A program made the translations under genes and the position numbers. 64,000 nt of DNA from Bacillota bacterium (lineage in GTDB: Bacteria; Bacillota; Negativicutes; Sporomusales; UBA7701): assembly GCA_023415775.1 (NCBI GenBank), contig JAEZJM010000003.1:117180-181179 (forward strand), in the 5' to 3' direction. A model generated the notes under the pieces. The model was not told the origin of the DNA and made no database searches. It worked only from the letters and a program-made list of their open reading frames with translations. This document shows positions 26,872 to 35,016 of this stretch, one piece after another. Every line of letters begins with the position of its first letter. Within the stretch, counting starts at the first letter, position 1.

Positions 26872-27130
26872 GGATGCACCGTTTACGGCCGGATCGAGTT
26901 TGGACCGACCGCTTCGTGGGGCTGCGACGCTCAGCCCCATGGCCGAAAAAGGAATACAGTGCTTGCCGAACGGTACAAGCAACGCGCTGGTTTCTTTTTC
27001 GCGCCTTGCTTGTTTTTTATTTGACCCGGTCCGCACAGTTGCCCTCATCGCGACTACGGCATGGAGGAGGGAGGAAAAGAGAGCCTACTACCAGGTCGGA
27101 GACAAGGCTAAAACAAAGGAGATGGTACGT
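26872..27130 (+). other. Long untranslated leader of the aldehyde oxidoreductase operon
   Basis: About 260 bases lie between the predicted start of transcription and the GTG start. A strong hairpin GGGGCT/AGCCCC is visible around 26919-26939. No convincing upstream gene or known riboswitch could be recognised by eye. A molybdenum-cofactor riboswitch would be plausible here but was not identified. Confidence 0.4.
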
Positions 27131-29884
27131 GTGCTGAAAAAGATCCTGAATATCAACGGGATGGCGCGGACGCTGATCGTCGACCCGGAAGCCAGCCTGG
27201 CCAGCGTGCTCAGGGAACAGCTGCTGCTCACCGGCTGTAAGGTCGGTTGCGGCCAGGGGCAGTGCGGCAGCTGCTCGATCATCCTCGACGGCAAAGTAAT
27301 CCGCTCCTGCATCGTAAAAATGAACAAAGTGCCCGATGACGCCAAAATCTTCACCATCGAAGGCATCGGCACTCCCGAAAACCTCCATCCGCTGCAGGTC
27401 GCATGGATGGCCTACGGCTGCGCCCAGTGCGGCTTCTGCAGCCCCGGCTTCATCATGTCCGCCAAGGGCCTCCTCGACGCCAATCCCAGCCCCACGCGCG
27501 AAGAAATCCGCGACTGGTTCCAGAAAAACCGCAACGCCTGCCGCTGCACGGGCTACAAACCGCTGGTCGACGCCGTCATGGCCGCCGCCCAAGTCCTCCG
27601 CGGCGAGCTGCGCAAGGAAGACCTGCTCTATAAGCCGGTCGGCAACAAAATCTACGGCACCACCTATCACCGCCCGTCGGCCATCCGCAAAGTCACCGGC
27701 GCCTGGGACTACGGCGCCGACGTCGCCCTCCAGATGCCGCCCGGCACCCTCCGCCTGGCGCTCGTGCAGGCCGAGGTATCGCACGCCAACATCAAGGGCA
27801 TCGACACCTCCGCAGCCGAGGCAATGCCCGGCGTCTTCAAGGTCGTCACCCACAAGGACGTCAAAGGCAAAAACCGCATCACCGGCCTGATCACCTTCCC
27901 GACCAACAAAGGCGACGGCTGGGACCGCCCCATCCTCTGCGACGAAAAAGTCTACCAGTTCGGCGACGCCATCGCCATCGTCTGCGCCGACACCGAGGCC
28001 CATGCCAAAGCGGCCGCCCAAAAGGTCAAGATCGACCTCGAAGTGCTGCCCGCCTACATGAGCGCGCCGGCCGCCATGGCCCCCGACGCCATGGAGATCC
28101 ACCCCGGCACGCCGAACGTTTACTACGAACAGGGCATCGTCAAAGGCGACAGCACCAAGCCGATCATGGACAAAGCCGACGTCGTCACCGTCGAAGTCGA
28201 CACCTACTGCAGCCGCCAGCCGCACCTCACCATCGAGCCCGACTGCGGCAACGCCTACTTCGACGAAGAAGGCCGCCTCACCATCCACTCCAAGAGCATC
28301 GGTATCCACCTCCACCACGCCATGATAGTCGCCGGCATCGGCGTTGAGCCGGAAAAATGCCGCATCGTTCAAAACCCGGCCGGCGGCACCTTCGGCTACA
28401 AGTTCAGCCCGACGATGGAAGCGCTCCTCGGCGTCGCCTGTATGGCCACCGGCCGCCCGGTGTCGCTGGCCTACTCCATGTACCAGCACATCACCTACAC
28501 CGGCAAGCGCTCCCCCGGCTTCGTCAAGTGCAAACTCGCCGCCGACAAAGACGGCAAACTGCTGGCCATGGAAACCGACTGGTCCATCGACCACGGCCCG
28601 TACTCCGAATTCGGCGACCTGCTCACCCTCCGGCTCGCCCAGTTCATCGGCGCCGGATACGACATCCCCAACATCCGCGGCAAAGGCCGCACCGTCTGCA
28701 CCAACCACGCCTGGGGGTCCGCCTTCCGCGCCTACGGCTCGCCCCAGTCCTTCCTGGCCTCCGAGATCGCCATCGACGAACTTGCCGAAAAGCTCGGCGT
28801 CGATCCTCTGGAGCTGCGTCTCAAAAACATCTACCGTCCCGGCGCGACCACGCCCACCCAGCAGGTGCCGGAAGTCTTCTGCTTCGAAGAGATGCTCGCC
28901 AAACTGCGGCCGCTGTGGCAGGAAGCCAAACAGCGCTGCCAAGAGCTGTCCACCGCCGACAAAAAACGCGGCGTCGGCCTGTCGCTCGGCGTATACGGCT
29001 GCGGCCTTGACGGCCCCGACGGCTCGGTGGCCTCGATAGAACTCACCAAGGACGGCGTCATCGTCGGCTCCTCCTGGGAAGACCACGGCCAAGGGGCCGA
29101 TCTCGCCTCGCTGACCATGGCCCACGAGACCCTTCGTCAGGCCGGCTTCACACCCGAACAGATCAAGCTGGTCATGAACGACACCGCCATCACCCCGGCC
29201 AGCGGACCGGCGGGCGGCAGCCGCAGCAACGTCATGACCGGCAACGCCATCCGCGTCGGCTGCGAAATGCTCGTCAACGCCATGAAAAAGCCCGGCGGCG
29301 GCTTCCGCACCTACGACGAAATGGTCGCCGAGAACCTCCCCCTCCGTTACGAGGGCAAATGGGCGGCCTCGGCCTGCACCCCGTGCGACCCTGTCACCGG
29401 CAAAGGCGACCCCTTCCCCATCTACATGTACGAACTGTTCATGCCTGAAGTCGAAGTCGACATGAAGACCGGCAAGGCCAAAGTCGTCAAGTTCACCACC
29501 ATCGCCGACATCGGCACCATCACCAACAAAGCGACCGTCGACGGCCAGATTTATGGCGGCCTGGCGCAGGGCATCGGCCTCGCCCTCACCGAGGACTTCG
29601 AAGACCTCAAGAAACACACCAGCCTGGCAGCCTGCGGTCTGCCGTATATCCAGGACGTCCCCGACGACATCGAAATCCTCTACCACATCACCCCGCGGGC
29701 GCTCGGCCCGTACGGCGCCGCCGGCGTCGGCGAAGCCCCGCTGACCGCGCCGCATCCCGCCATCCTCAACGCCATCTACAATGCCTGCGGCGTACGCCTC
29801 TACGCCGTGCCGGCCCTGCCGGAAAAAATCAAGGCCGGCCTCGAAGCGCTCGCCGCCAAAGGGCAGGCGGCCGCCGGCAAGTAG
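27131..29884 (+). CDS. mop: Mop-type molybdenum aldehyde oxidoreductase
   Basis: A 917-residue single-chain molybdenum hydroxylase closely resembling Desulfovibrio Mop (about 907 residues). A plant-type [2Fe-2S] domain (GCKVGCGQGQCGSC, from residue 36) is followed by the all-alpha second [2Fe-2S] domain (CAQCGFC, CRCTG). The large molybdopterin domain follows from about residue 175. The catalytic Glu of GVGEAPLT is near residue 868, matching Glu869 of the D. gigas enzyme. There is no FAD domain, so electrons must leave to a partner, possibly the next gene product. These enzymes oxidise aldehydes to acids using a molybdopterin cytosine dinucleotide cofactor. GTG 27131 is 9 bases after AAAGGAG; ATG 27122 is too close to it. 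Confidence 0.93.
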   Translation: MLKKILNINGMARTLIVDPEASLASVLREQLLLTGCKVGCGQGQCGSCSIILDGKVIRSCIVKMNKVPDDAKIFTIEGIGTPENLHPLQVAWMAYGCAQCGFCSPGFIMSAKGLLDANPSPTREEIRDWFQKNRNACRCTGYKPLVDAVMAAAQVLRGELRKEDLLYKPVGNKIYGTTYHRPSAIRKVTGAWDYGADVALQMPPGTLRLALVQAEVSHANIKGIDTSAAEAMPGVFKVVTHKDVKGKNRITGLITFPTNKGDGWDRPILCDEKVYQFGDAIAIVCADTEAHAKAAAQKVKIDLEVLPAYMSAPAAMAPDAMEIHPGTPNVYYEQGIVKGDSTKPIMDKADVVTVEVDTYCSRQPHLTIEPDCGNAYFDEEGRLTIHSKSIGIHLHHAMIVAGIGVEPEKCRIVQNPAGGTFGYKFSPTMEALLGVACMATGRPVSLAYSMYQHITYTGKRSPGFVKCKLAADKDGKLLAMETDWSIDHGPYSEFGDLLTLRLAQFIGAGYDIPNIRGKGRTVCTNHAWGSAFRAYGSPQSFLASEIAIDELAEKLGVDPLELRLKNIYRPGATTPTQQVPEVFCFEEMLAKLRPLWQEAKQRCQELSTADKKRGVGLSLGVYGCGLDGPDGSVASIELTKDGVIVGSSWEDHGQGADLASLTMAHETLRQAGFTPEQIKLVMNDTAITPASGPAGGSRSNVMTGNAIRVGCEMLVNAMKKPGGGFRTYDEMVAENLPLRYEGKWAASACTPCDPVTGKGDPFPIYMYELFMPEVEVDMKTGKAKVVKFTTIADIGTITNKATVDGQIYGGLAQGIGLALTEDFEDLKKHTSLAACGLPYIQDVPDDIEILYHITPRALGPYGAAGVGEAPLTAPHPAILNAIYNACGVRLYAVPALPEKIKAGLEALAAKGQAAAGK

Positions 29885-29896
29885 CCGTTCATCGCA

Positions 29897-29946
29897 CAAC
29901 CGGGAACGAACTGGCTAGGCTTCATGGCTACCGGTTCGTTTCCGGT
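29897..29946 (+). other. Stable intercistronic hairpin after mop
   Basis: AACCGGGAACGAACTGG pairs with CCGGTTCGTTTCCGGTT over 17 bp around a 16-base loop. A second small stem GCCCC-TTAAC-GGGGC (29947-29961) follows. There is no T run. It may stabilise the mop mRNA 3' end or reduce read-through into downstream genes. Confidence 0.6.
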
Positions 29947-29993
29947 TGCCCCTTAACGGGGCGCCAAAATCGGAAAAACAGGCGAGTGGTATT

Positions 29994-32300
29994 ATGGATC
30001 AGAAAACGCTGCGCGAGCAGGAAGCGAAATGCATCCAGGAAAATCCGCCCGGCTGCACCGCCGCCTGCCCCGTGCATGTCGACGTACGGGGCGTCGTCGC
30101 CGCCGTCCGCAAAGGCGACTGGGCCGCCGGCCTGGCGGCCTTCGGCAAGACAGTGCCCTTTCCGGGGATAATCGCCCGCATCTGCGACCAGCCCTGCCGG
30201 CCGGGCTGCAAGCGGGGCGAAATCGGCGACCCCATCGAAATCAACGCCCTTGAGCTGGTCTGCGTCGCCAATAGCGGCAAACCCGCCCCGCGCATCGCCG
30301 CCCTGCCGGCCAAAAGCAGCCGGGTCGCTGTCGTCGGCGCGGGTCTGAGCGGCCTCACAGCCGCCCTGGAACTGGCCCGCAAAGGTTACCCGGTCGTCGT
30401 TTTTGAAGCCGCCGGCCGCGCCGGGGGCGGCATCCTCGATATTCCCGAAAGCAAACTGCCCCGGCAGGTGATCGACGACGACCTGGCAATATTCGATCAG
30501 CTGCCGGTCGAGTTCCGCTACGACACGGCCGTCGCCGCCGACGGGCCGGGAGTCACCCTGGCCGCCCTCGGCGAAGAATTCGCCGCCGTCTACCTCGGCG
30601 CCCCCGGTTTGAGCCTGGCGCGGGACGCCGCCGGCAGCCTCGCCGTCGACCCCGTGACCCTCGCCACCAGCCACCCCAAAATATTTGCCGGCGGCAGCCT
30701 CCGCCGCGGCCTCCTTGGCCGCTCGCCGGTCGCCTCGCTGGCCGACGGCAAAGCGGCCGCCAACTCCATCGACCGGCTGCTGCAGGGCGCGTCGCTCACC
30801 GCCGGCAGGGCGGGAGAGGGGGCCTGCGCCACCTCGCTCTACACCAACATCGCCGGCATCCCACCCCAGCCGGCCGTGCCGCCCGCCGACCCAGCCGGCC
30901 TCTACAGCGCGGAGGAAGCGGCGCGGGAAGCCGCCCGCTGCCTGCTGTGCGAATGCCGCGAATGCGTCAAAGCCTGCGAATACCTGGCCCATTACGGCTC
31001 CTACCCCCGCCGCTACGTGCGCGAAGTATACAACAACCTCTCGATCGTCATGGGCATCCACCACGCCAACAAAATGATCAACACCTGCAGCCTGTGCGGG
31101 CAGTGCGCAGCGCTGTGCCCCAACAGCCTCGACATGGGCGAGGTCTGCCAGGAAGCGCGGCGGCTGATGGTCGTGCGGGGCAAAATGCCGCCGTCCGTCC
31201 ACGACTTCGCCCTGCGGGACATGGCTTTCAGCAACGGCGAAGCCTTCGCCCTTGCCAGGCGCCAGCCCGGCCGCGCCGCCAGCAGCTTCGCATTCTTCCC
31301 CGGCTGCCAGCAGGCGGCCTCCTCGCCGCAGCCGGTCCGCAAAATGTACGAATTCCTCTGCGGCAAGCTGGAAGGCGGCGTGGGCCTCATACTGGGATGC
31401 TGCGGCGCGCCGGCCAACTGGGCCGGCCGGGAGGAACTCTTCCGGGAAACGCTGCAGGCGACGGAAAATAACTGGCGCGAGCTCGGCTGTCCCACGGTGA
31501 TCACCGCCTGCCCCACATGCTACAGCATGTTCTACCACAACCTGCCCGGCGTGCCCGTCGAAACCCTGTGGACGCTCCTCGACCGCATCGGCCTGTCGGA
31601 AGGGTCGCCGGGCCTGCCGGCGATGAAGCTCGCCGTCCACGACAGCTGCACCGCCAGGCACGAAGCGCCGCTCCACCAGAGCGTCCGCAACCTATTGGGC
31701 CGGCTGGGCCACGAGGTCGAAGAACTGCCCCACAACCGCGAAACGACCGTCTGCTGCGGCTACGGCGGCCTGATGATGTTCGCCGACCGCGAGGTCGCGC
31801 GCAAAACCGTCGCCAGGCGCATCGGCGAAAGCCGCGCCGACTACCTCACCTATTGCGCCATGTGCCGCGACAACTTCGCCGGCCAGGGCAAACGCGCCAT
31901 TTACCTGTTAGACCTGCTGTTCGCGGGCGACCATGAAGAGCTCGCCGGCCGGGCGGCGCCGACCTATTCGCAGCGTCAGGACAACAGAGCGCGGCTCAAA
32001 CGCGAGCTGCTCCGGGATTTATGGGGTGAAACCGTGGCCGAACCGCAGATTGCCGTCAAGCTGACCATTCCCGCCGACGTCAGGCGGGTGATGGAAGACA
32101 GAATGATCCTCGAAGACGACGTGGCCCAAGTCATCGCCCACGCGGAAAACGCCGGCGGCAAGCTCAGAGATGCCGCCAGCGGCCGCTACCTCGCCTCCCA
32201 CCGGCCGGCGGGCGTCACCTACTGGGTGGAGTACTCGCCCGTAGACGGCGGCTTCCTGGTCCACAACGCCTATAGTCACCGGATAGAAATACTCTACTAG
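29994..32300 (+). CDS. FAD/Fe-S oxidoreductase fused to an HdrB-like cysteine-rich (CCG) protein
   Basis: A 768-residue fusion. The N-terminal Fe-S region (CTAACPVHVDVRG, CDQPCRPGCKRG) resembles GltD-type subunits, and the FAD Rossmann loop VVGAGLSGLTAALELA starts near residue 112. The usual internal NAD(P)-binding Rossmann segment of GltD seems missing: the chain goes from AVYLGAPG directly to HPKIFAGG. A middle ferredoxin-like part has CSLCGQCAALCPNSLD. The C-terminus has CCG-domain motifs (FFPGCQ, LGCCGAP, VCCGYGG) as in heterodisulfide reductase subunit B. I recall this architecture as the partner encoded beside Mop in DVU_1558-like loci. It probably carries electrons to or from the aldehyde oxidoreductase. 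Start ATG 29994 has only a weak ribosome-binding site. Confidence 0.8.
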   Translation: MDQKTLREQEAKCIQENPPGCTAACPVHVDVRGVVAAVRKGDWAAGLAAFGKTVPFPGIIARICDQPCRPGCKRGEIGDPIEINALELVCVANSGKPAPRIAALPAKSSRVAVVGAGLSGLTAALELARKGYPVVVFEAAGRAGGGILDIPESKLPRQVIDDDLAIFDQLPVEFRYDTAVAADGPGVTLAALGEEFAAVYLGAPGLSLARDAAGSLAVDPVTLATSHPKIFAGGSLRRGLLGRSPVASLADGKAAANSIDRLLQGASLTAGRAGEGACATSLYTNIAGIPPQPAVPPADPAGLYSAEEAAREAARCLLCECRECVKACEYLAHYGSYPRRYVREVYNNLSIVMGIHHANKMINTCSLCGQCAALCPNSLDMGEVCQEARRLMVVRGKMPPSVHDFALRDMAFSNGEAFALARRQPGRAASSFAFFPGCQQAASSPQPVRKMYEFLCGKLEGGVGLILGCCGAPANWAGREELFRETLQATENNWRELGCPTVITACPTCYSMFYHNLPGVPVETLWTLLDRIGLSEGSPGLPAMKLAVHDSCTARHEAPLHQSVRNLLGRLGHEVEELPHNRETTVCCGYGGLMMFADREVARKTVARRIGESRADYLTYCAMCRDNFAGQGKRAIYLLDLLFAGDHEELAGRAAPTYSQRQDNRARLKRELLRDLWGETVAEPQIAVKLTIPADVRRVMEDRMILEDDVAQVIAHAENAGGKLRDAASGRYLASHRPAGVTYWVEYSPVDGGFLVHNAYSHRIEILY

Positions 32301-32312
32301 CGGGGGAGCCAA

Positions 32313-32504
32313 ATGGACGAACAGAAACTCGTATGTGTCAAATGCCAGATCCCTATCGCCCCCGGCAGCGTCACCCTGTCCTACATGGGCAGCAACTTCC
32401 CGGTCGAACTGCCCAAATGCCCCGGGTGCGGACTGGTATATATCCCCGAGGCGCTGGCCACCTGCAAGATCAAGCAGGTGGAAGAGGCCCTGGAAGACAA
32501 ATGA
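32313..32504 (+). CDS. Small CxxC redox/zinc-ribbon protein (DVU_1557-like)
   Basis: 63 residues with two CxxC pairs (KLVCVKCQ near the N-terminus and KCPGCGLVYIP in the middle), the pattern of a zinc ribbon or rubredoxin-like knuckle. It starts 12 bases after the oxidoreductase fusion behind GGGGGAG and overlaps the next possible start. Its conserved place in aldehyde oxidoreductase loci suggests a redox or metal-carrier role. This is inference; no enzyme motif is present. Confidence 0.75.
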   Translation: MDEQKLVCVKCQIPIAPGSVTLSYMGSNFPVELPKCPGCGLVYIPEALATCKIKQVEEALEDK

Positions 32505-32530
32505 ACGCAAGCAGCCGGGAGGTTGATACG

Positions 32531-32785
32531 ATGCGCGGCAATGACGGCCCCGCCATAATCGAAGCCGATTCAATCACCGTCGAGATCGTCGACAAAGAAA
32601 GCGGCAAAACATTCAGACGGAACCTGCCGATAAAATACCTCGAAACCGACAACGGCATAATCCTGTCCGGGGAGACGCTGACCGGCGCCCCCTGCGAAAT
32701 CGCCCTCCTGTCCGACACCGCCGTCGCCAGGATGATCGACGTCACCGGCCACGGGCCTGATTCGCACCGCTGCGATAACGACTAA
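32531..32785 (+). CDS. Small protein of unknown function in the aldehyde oxidoreductase operon
   Basis: 84 residues (MRGNDGPAIIEADSITVEIV...) in a different frame from the preceding gene. A GGGAGG at 32517 sits 8 bases before ATG 32531. An upstream ATG 32501 overlapping the previous stop would give 94 residues. The segment YLETDNGIILSGE and a C-terminal HRCDND are the most distinctive parts. No known domain is recognised, but spacing, ribosome-binding site and operon position support a real gene. Confidence 0.65.
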   Translation: MRGNDGPAIIEADSITVEIVDKESGKTFRRNLPIKYLETDNGIILSGETLTGAPCEIALLSDTAVARMIDVTGHGPDSHRCDND

Positions 32786-32819
32786 GCGCCCTTTAGTATG
32801 CTGCTGGGAGGAGGATAAG

Positions 32820-33881
32820 ATGAAAAAACTCTTTCAGGCAATCGCCGCCCTGTTGGCTGACGGGGAAAGCGTCGTCGTCGCGACCATTTTCGATAAAAGC
32901 GGCTCCGCGCCCCGCACCGCCGGCGCCAAGATGGCGATAAGGCAGGGCGGCGCGATCGTCGGCACCATCGGCGGCGGGCGGCTGGAGGCCGACGCCGTGC
33001 GGCTGGCCGGCGAAGTATTCCGCACGCGGCGGAGCGTCATCCAGCCGTTCGACCTCAGCGGCCAGGACGTCGCCGGCATGGACATGATCTGCGGCGGGCA
33101 GGGGGAAGTGCTGCTCGACTTTATCGCCGCCGGCGATCAAGATAACCTCGCTATCTACCGGGAAATATGCCACGCCCTGGAGCGTCGCGAGAAAGCCTGG
33201 CTGATAACCGCGCTCGGCGACGGGCAGCAGCCTTCCCGGCCGGCCCGCCAGCAATGCCTCGTCAGACAGGACGGCAGCCGCGTCGGCCGCTTCGCCGGCG
33301 AGCCGGGTTTCCTGGCTAAACTCACCGCCGGCCCGGCCAAGATCGCCATCCATGCCGAAGTGCTGGACGGGCAGCGCTTCCTGGTCGAGCCCATCCGCCC
33401 CACCGGCGATGTCTACATTTTCGGCGCCGGCCATGTATCGCAAAAAATCGCCCCTCTGGCGGAAACGGTCGGCTTCCGCACGGTCGTGCTGGACGACCGC
33501 GCCGAGTACGCCAGCCGCGACCGCTTCCCCGCGCCCACGGAAATCGTCGTGCTGGAAACGTTCGACCGCCTGCCCGCCCTGCCCATCGACGGCGACAGCT
33601 ATATCGTCATCGTCACCAGGGGGCATCTGCACGACAAAACCATTCTGGAATGGTCGCTGCACACCGCCGCCGGCTACATCGGCATGATCGGCAGCCGGCG
33701 CAAGCGCGACAAACTATACGCCGTCCTGACCGGGCAGGGTTTCGGCGAGGGCGACTTCCGGCGGGTATACTCGCCGATCGGCGCCGATATCCTGGCCGAG
33801 ACCCCCGAAGAACTGGCGGTCAGCATCGTCGGCGAACTGATCAGAGTGCGGGCGGAGCGGGAAAGTGCGCCGCGCCGGTAA
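32820..33881 (+). CDS. XdhC/CoxI-family molybdoenzyme maturation factor
   Basis: A 353-residue protein with the N-terminal XdhC_CoxI domain (ATIFDKSGSAPRTAGAKM, GTIGGGRLEADAV) and a C-terminal Rossmann domain (YIFGAGHVSQKIAPLAETV at about 200, then GMIGSRRKRDKLY). XdhC proteins bind the molybdenum cofactor, promote its sulfuration and insert it into molybdenum hydroxylases. The client is almost certainly the Mop-type enzyme of this operon. It overlaps the next gene by 17 bases. Start ATG 32820 follows GGGAGGAGG. Confidence 0.92.
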   Translation: MKKLFQAIAALLADGESVVVATIFDKSGSAPRTAGAKMAIRQGGAIVGTIGGGRLEADAVRLAGEVFRTRRSVIQPFDLSGQDVAGMDMICGGQGEVLLDFIAAGDQDNLAIYREICHALERREKAWLITALGDGQQPSRPARQQCLVRQDGSRVGRFAGEPGFLAKLTAGPAKIAIHAEVLDGQRFLVEPIRPTGDVYIFGAGHVSQKIAPLAETVGFRTVVLDDRAEYASRDRFPAPTEIVVLETFDRLPALPIDGDSYIVIVTRGHLHDKTILEWSLHTAAGYIGMIGSRRKRDKLYAVLTGQGFGEGDFRRVYSPIGADILAETPEELAVSIVGELIRVRAERESAPRR

Positions 33882-35016
33882 GCTGGCGGCGATAATCCTG
33901 GCCGCCGGGTACTCGTCGCGGGCGCCGGGGTTCAAGCCGCTGCTGCCGCTGGGCGATGCCACCGTCATCGAGACCGGCGTCGGCGCTCTTCGGCGGGCGG
34001 GCATCGGCGACATCGCCGTCGTCGTCGGCCACCGCGCCGCCGATCTGCTGGCCGTGCTGGGCACCCTGCCGGTGCGGACCGTACTGAACGAACGCTATCG
34101 CGACGGCATGTTCTCCTCGGTCGTCGCCGGCGTCAAAGCCCTCCCCGCCGACGCGGACGCCTTTTTCCTCCTCCCGGCCGACCTGCCGCTCGTAAAAAGC
34201 CACACCGTCAGACTGCTGGCCAGGGCAGGCAGGAAAACCGGCGCCGCCGTCGTCTACCCCGTTTTCGGCGGCGTGCGCGGCCATCCGCCACTCATCGCCG
34301 CCCGCCTCGCGCCCGCCATCCTGGGCTGGGAAGGGACGGGGGGCCTCCGCCCCCTGCTGGCTCGCTATGAGGCCGACGCCTGCGATCTGGCGGTCATAGA
34401 CGAGGGGATACTGCTCGACATCGACACCGCTGCCGACTACCGGCAGCTCGTCATGCGTCACGCCGGCCGCCACTGCCCGACCGGCAAAGAATGCGAGCAA
34501 CTGCTCGCGCGCCTCGCCGTCCCATCCCCGGTGGCCGGCCACAGCCTCGCCGTCGCCGGCGTCGCCCGGCGGCTCGCCGCCGGCCTCAACCGCGCCGGGT
34601 GCGGCCTTGACGAAGGGCTTATTACCGCTGCGGCTCTTCTCCACGATCTGGCCAAAGGCCGCCCCGACCACCCCCGCCGCGGAGCCAGGCTCATCGGCCG
34701 CCTGGGCTATCCGCAGGTGGCGGCGGTCGTCGCCGCCCATCACGACATATCTTTCGCCGCGGGCCAGCCGCTGGACGAAGCGGCGGTTGTCTATCTGGCC
34801 GATAAGCTCGTGCAAAACGCCACCATCGTATCGCTCGAAGAAAGATTCTCCTGCCCGCGGGAAAAGTTCGCCGACGCCGCCGCCCAGAAAGCGCTCGGCG
34901 AGCGCCTCACCCAGGCGCGGCGCATCGCCGCCGTGGTGGAACAAGCCCTGGGAGCCGAACTTGCGGCGATAATCAAAGGGGACAGCCCTCTGCCGACAGG
35001 CGGTGACAACATATGA
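33865..35016 (+). CDS. MocA-like molybdenum cofactor nucleotidyltransferase fused to an HD domain
   Basis: A 383-residue, two-domain protein. Residues 8-200 are a MobA/MocA-like nucleotidyltransferase (AAIILAAGYSSR, FKPLLP, GMFSSVVAGV, LPADLPLV), expected to make the cytosine dinucleotide form of the cofactor that Mop enzymes use. Residues 215-330 are an HD phosphohydrolase-like domain (HSLAVAGVARRLA, ALLHDLAKG, AAHHDI). I recall the same architecture as the DVU_1551 NTP transferase family. Why an HD domain is attached is not known. GTG 33865 overlaps xdhC by 17 bases; the stop overlaps the next ATG (ATGA). Confidence 0.85.
   Translation: MRRAGKLAAIILAAGYSSRAPGFKPLLPLGDATVIETGVGALRRAGIGDIAVVVGHRAADLLAVLGTLPVRTVLNERYRDGMFSSVVAGVKALPADADAFFLLPADLPLVKSHTVRLLARAGRKTGAAVVYPVFGGVRGHPPLIAARLAPAILGWEGTGGLRPLLARYEADACDLAVIDEGILLDIDTAADYRQLVMRHAGRHCPTGKECEQLLARLAVPSPVAGHSLAVAGVARRLAAGLNRAGCGLDEGLITAAALLHDLAKGRPDHPRRGARLIGRLGYPQVAAVVAAHHDISFAAGQPLDEAAVVYLADKLVQNATIVSLEERFSCPREKFADAAAQKALGERLTQARRIAAVVEQALGAELAAIIKGDSPLPTGGDNI

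Noticed and set aside
27017..29899. A 960-codon open frame antisense to the aldehyde oxidoreductase gene, and a 1033-codon one at 45132-48233
   Set aside because: They are by-products of GC-rich, C-ending codon use on the coding strand. Their translations are low-complexity (Asp/Gly/Val-rich) with no domain or ribosome-binding site, and they lie opposite well-conserved genes.
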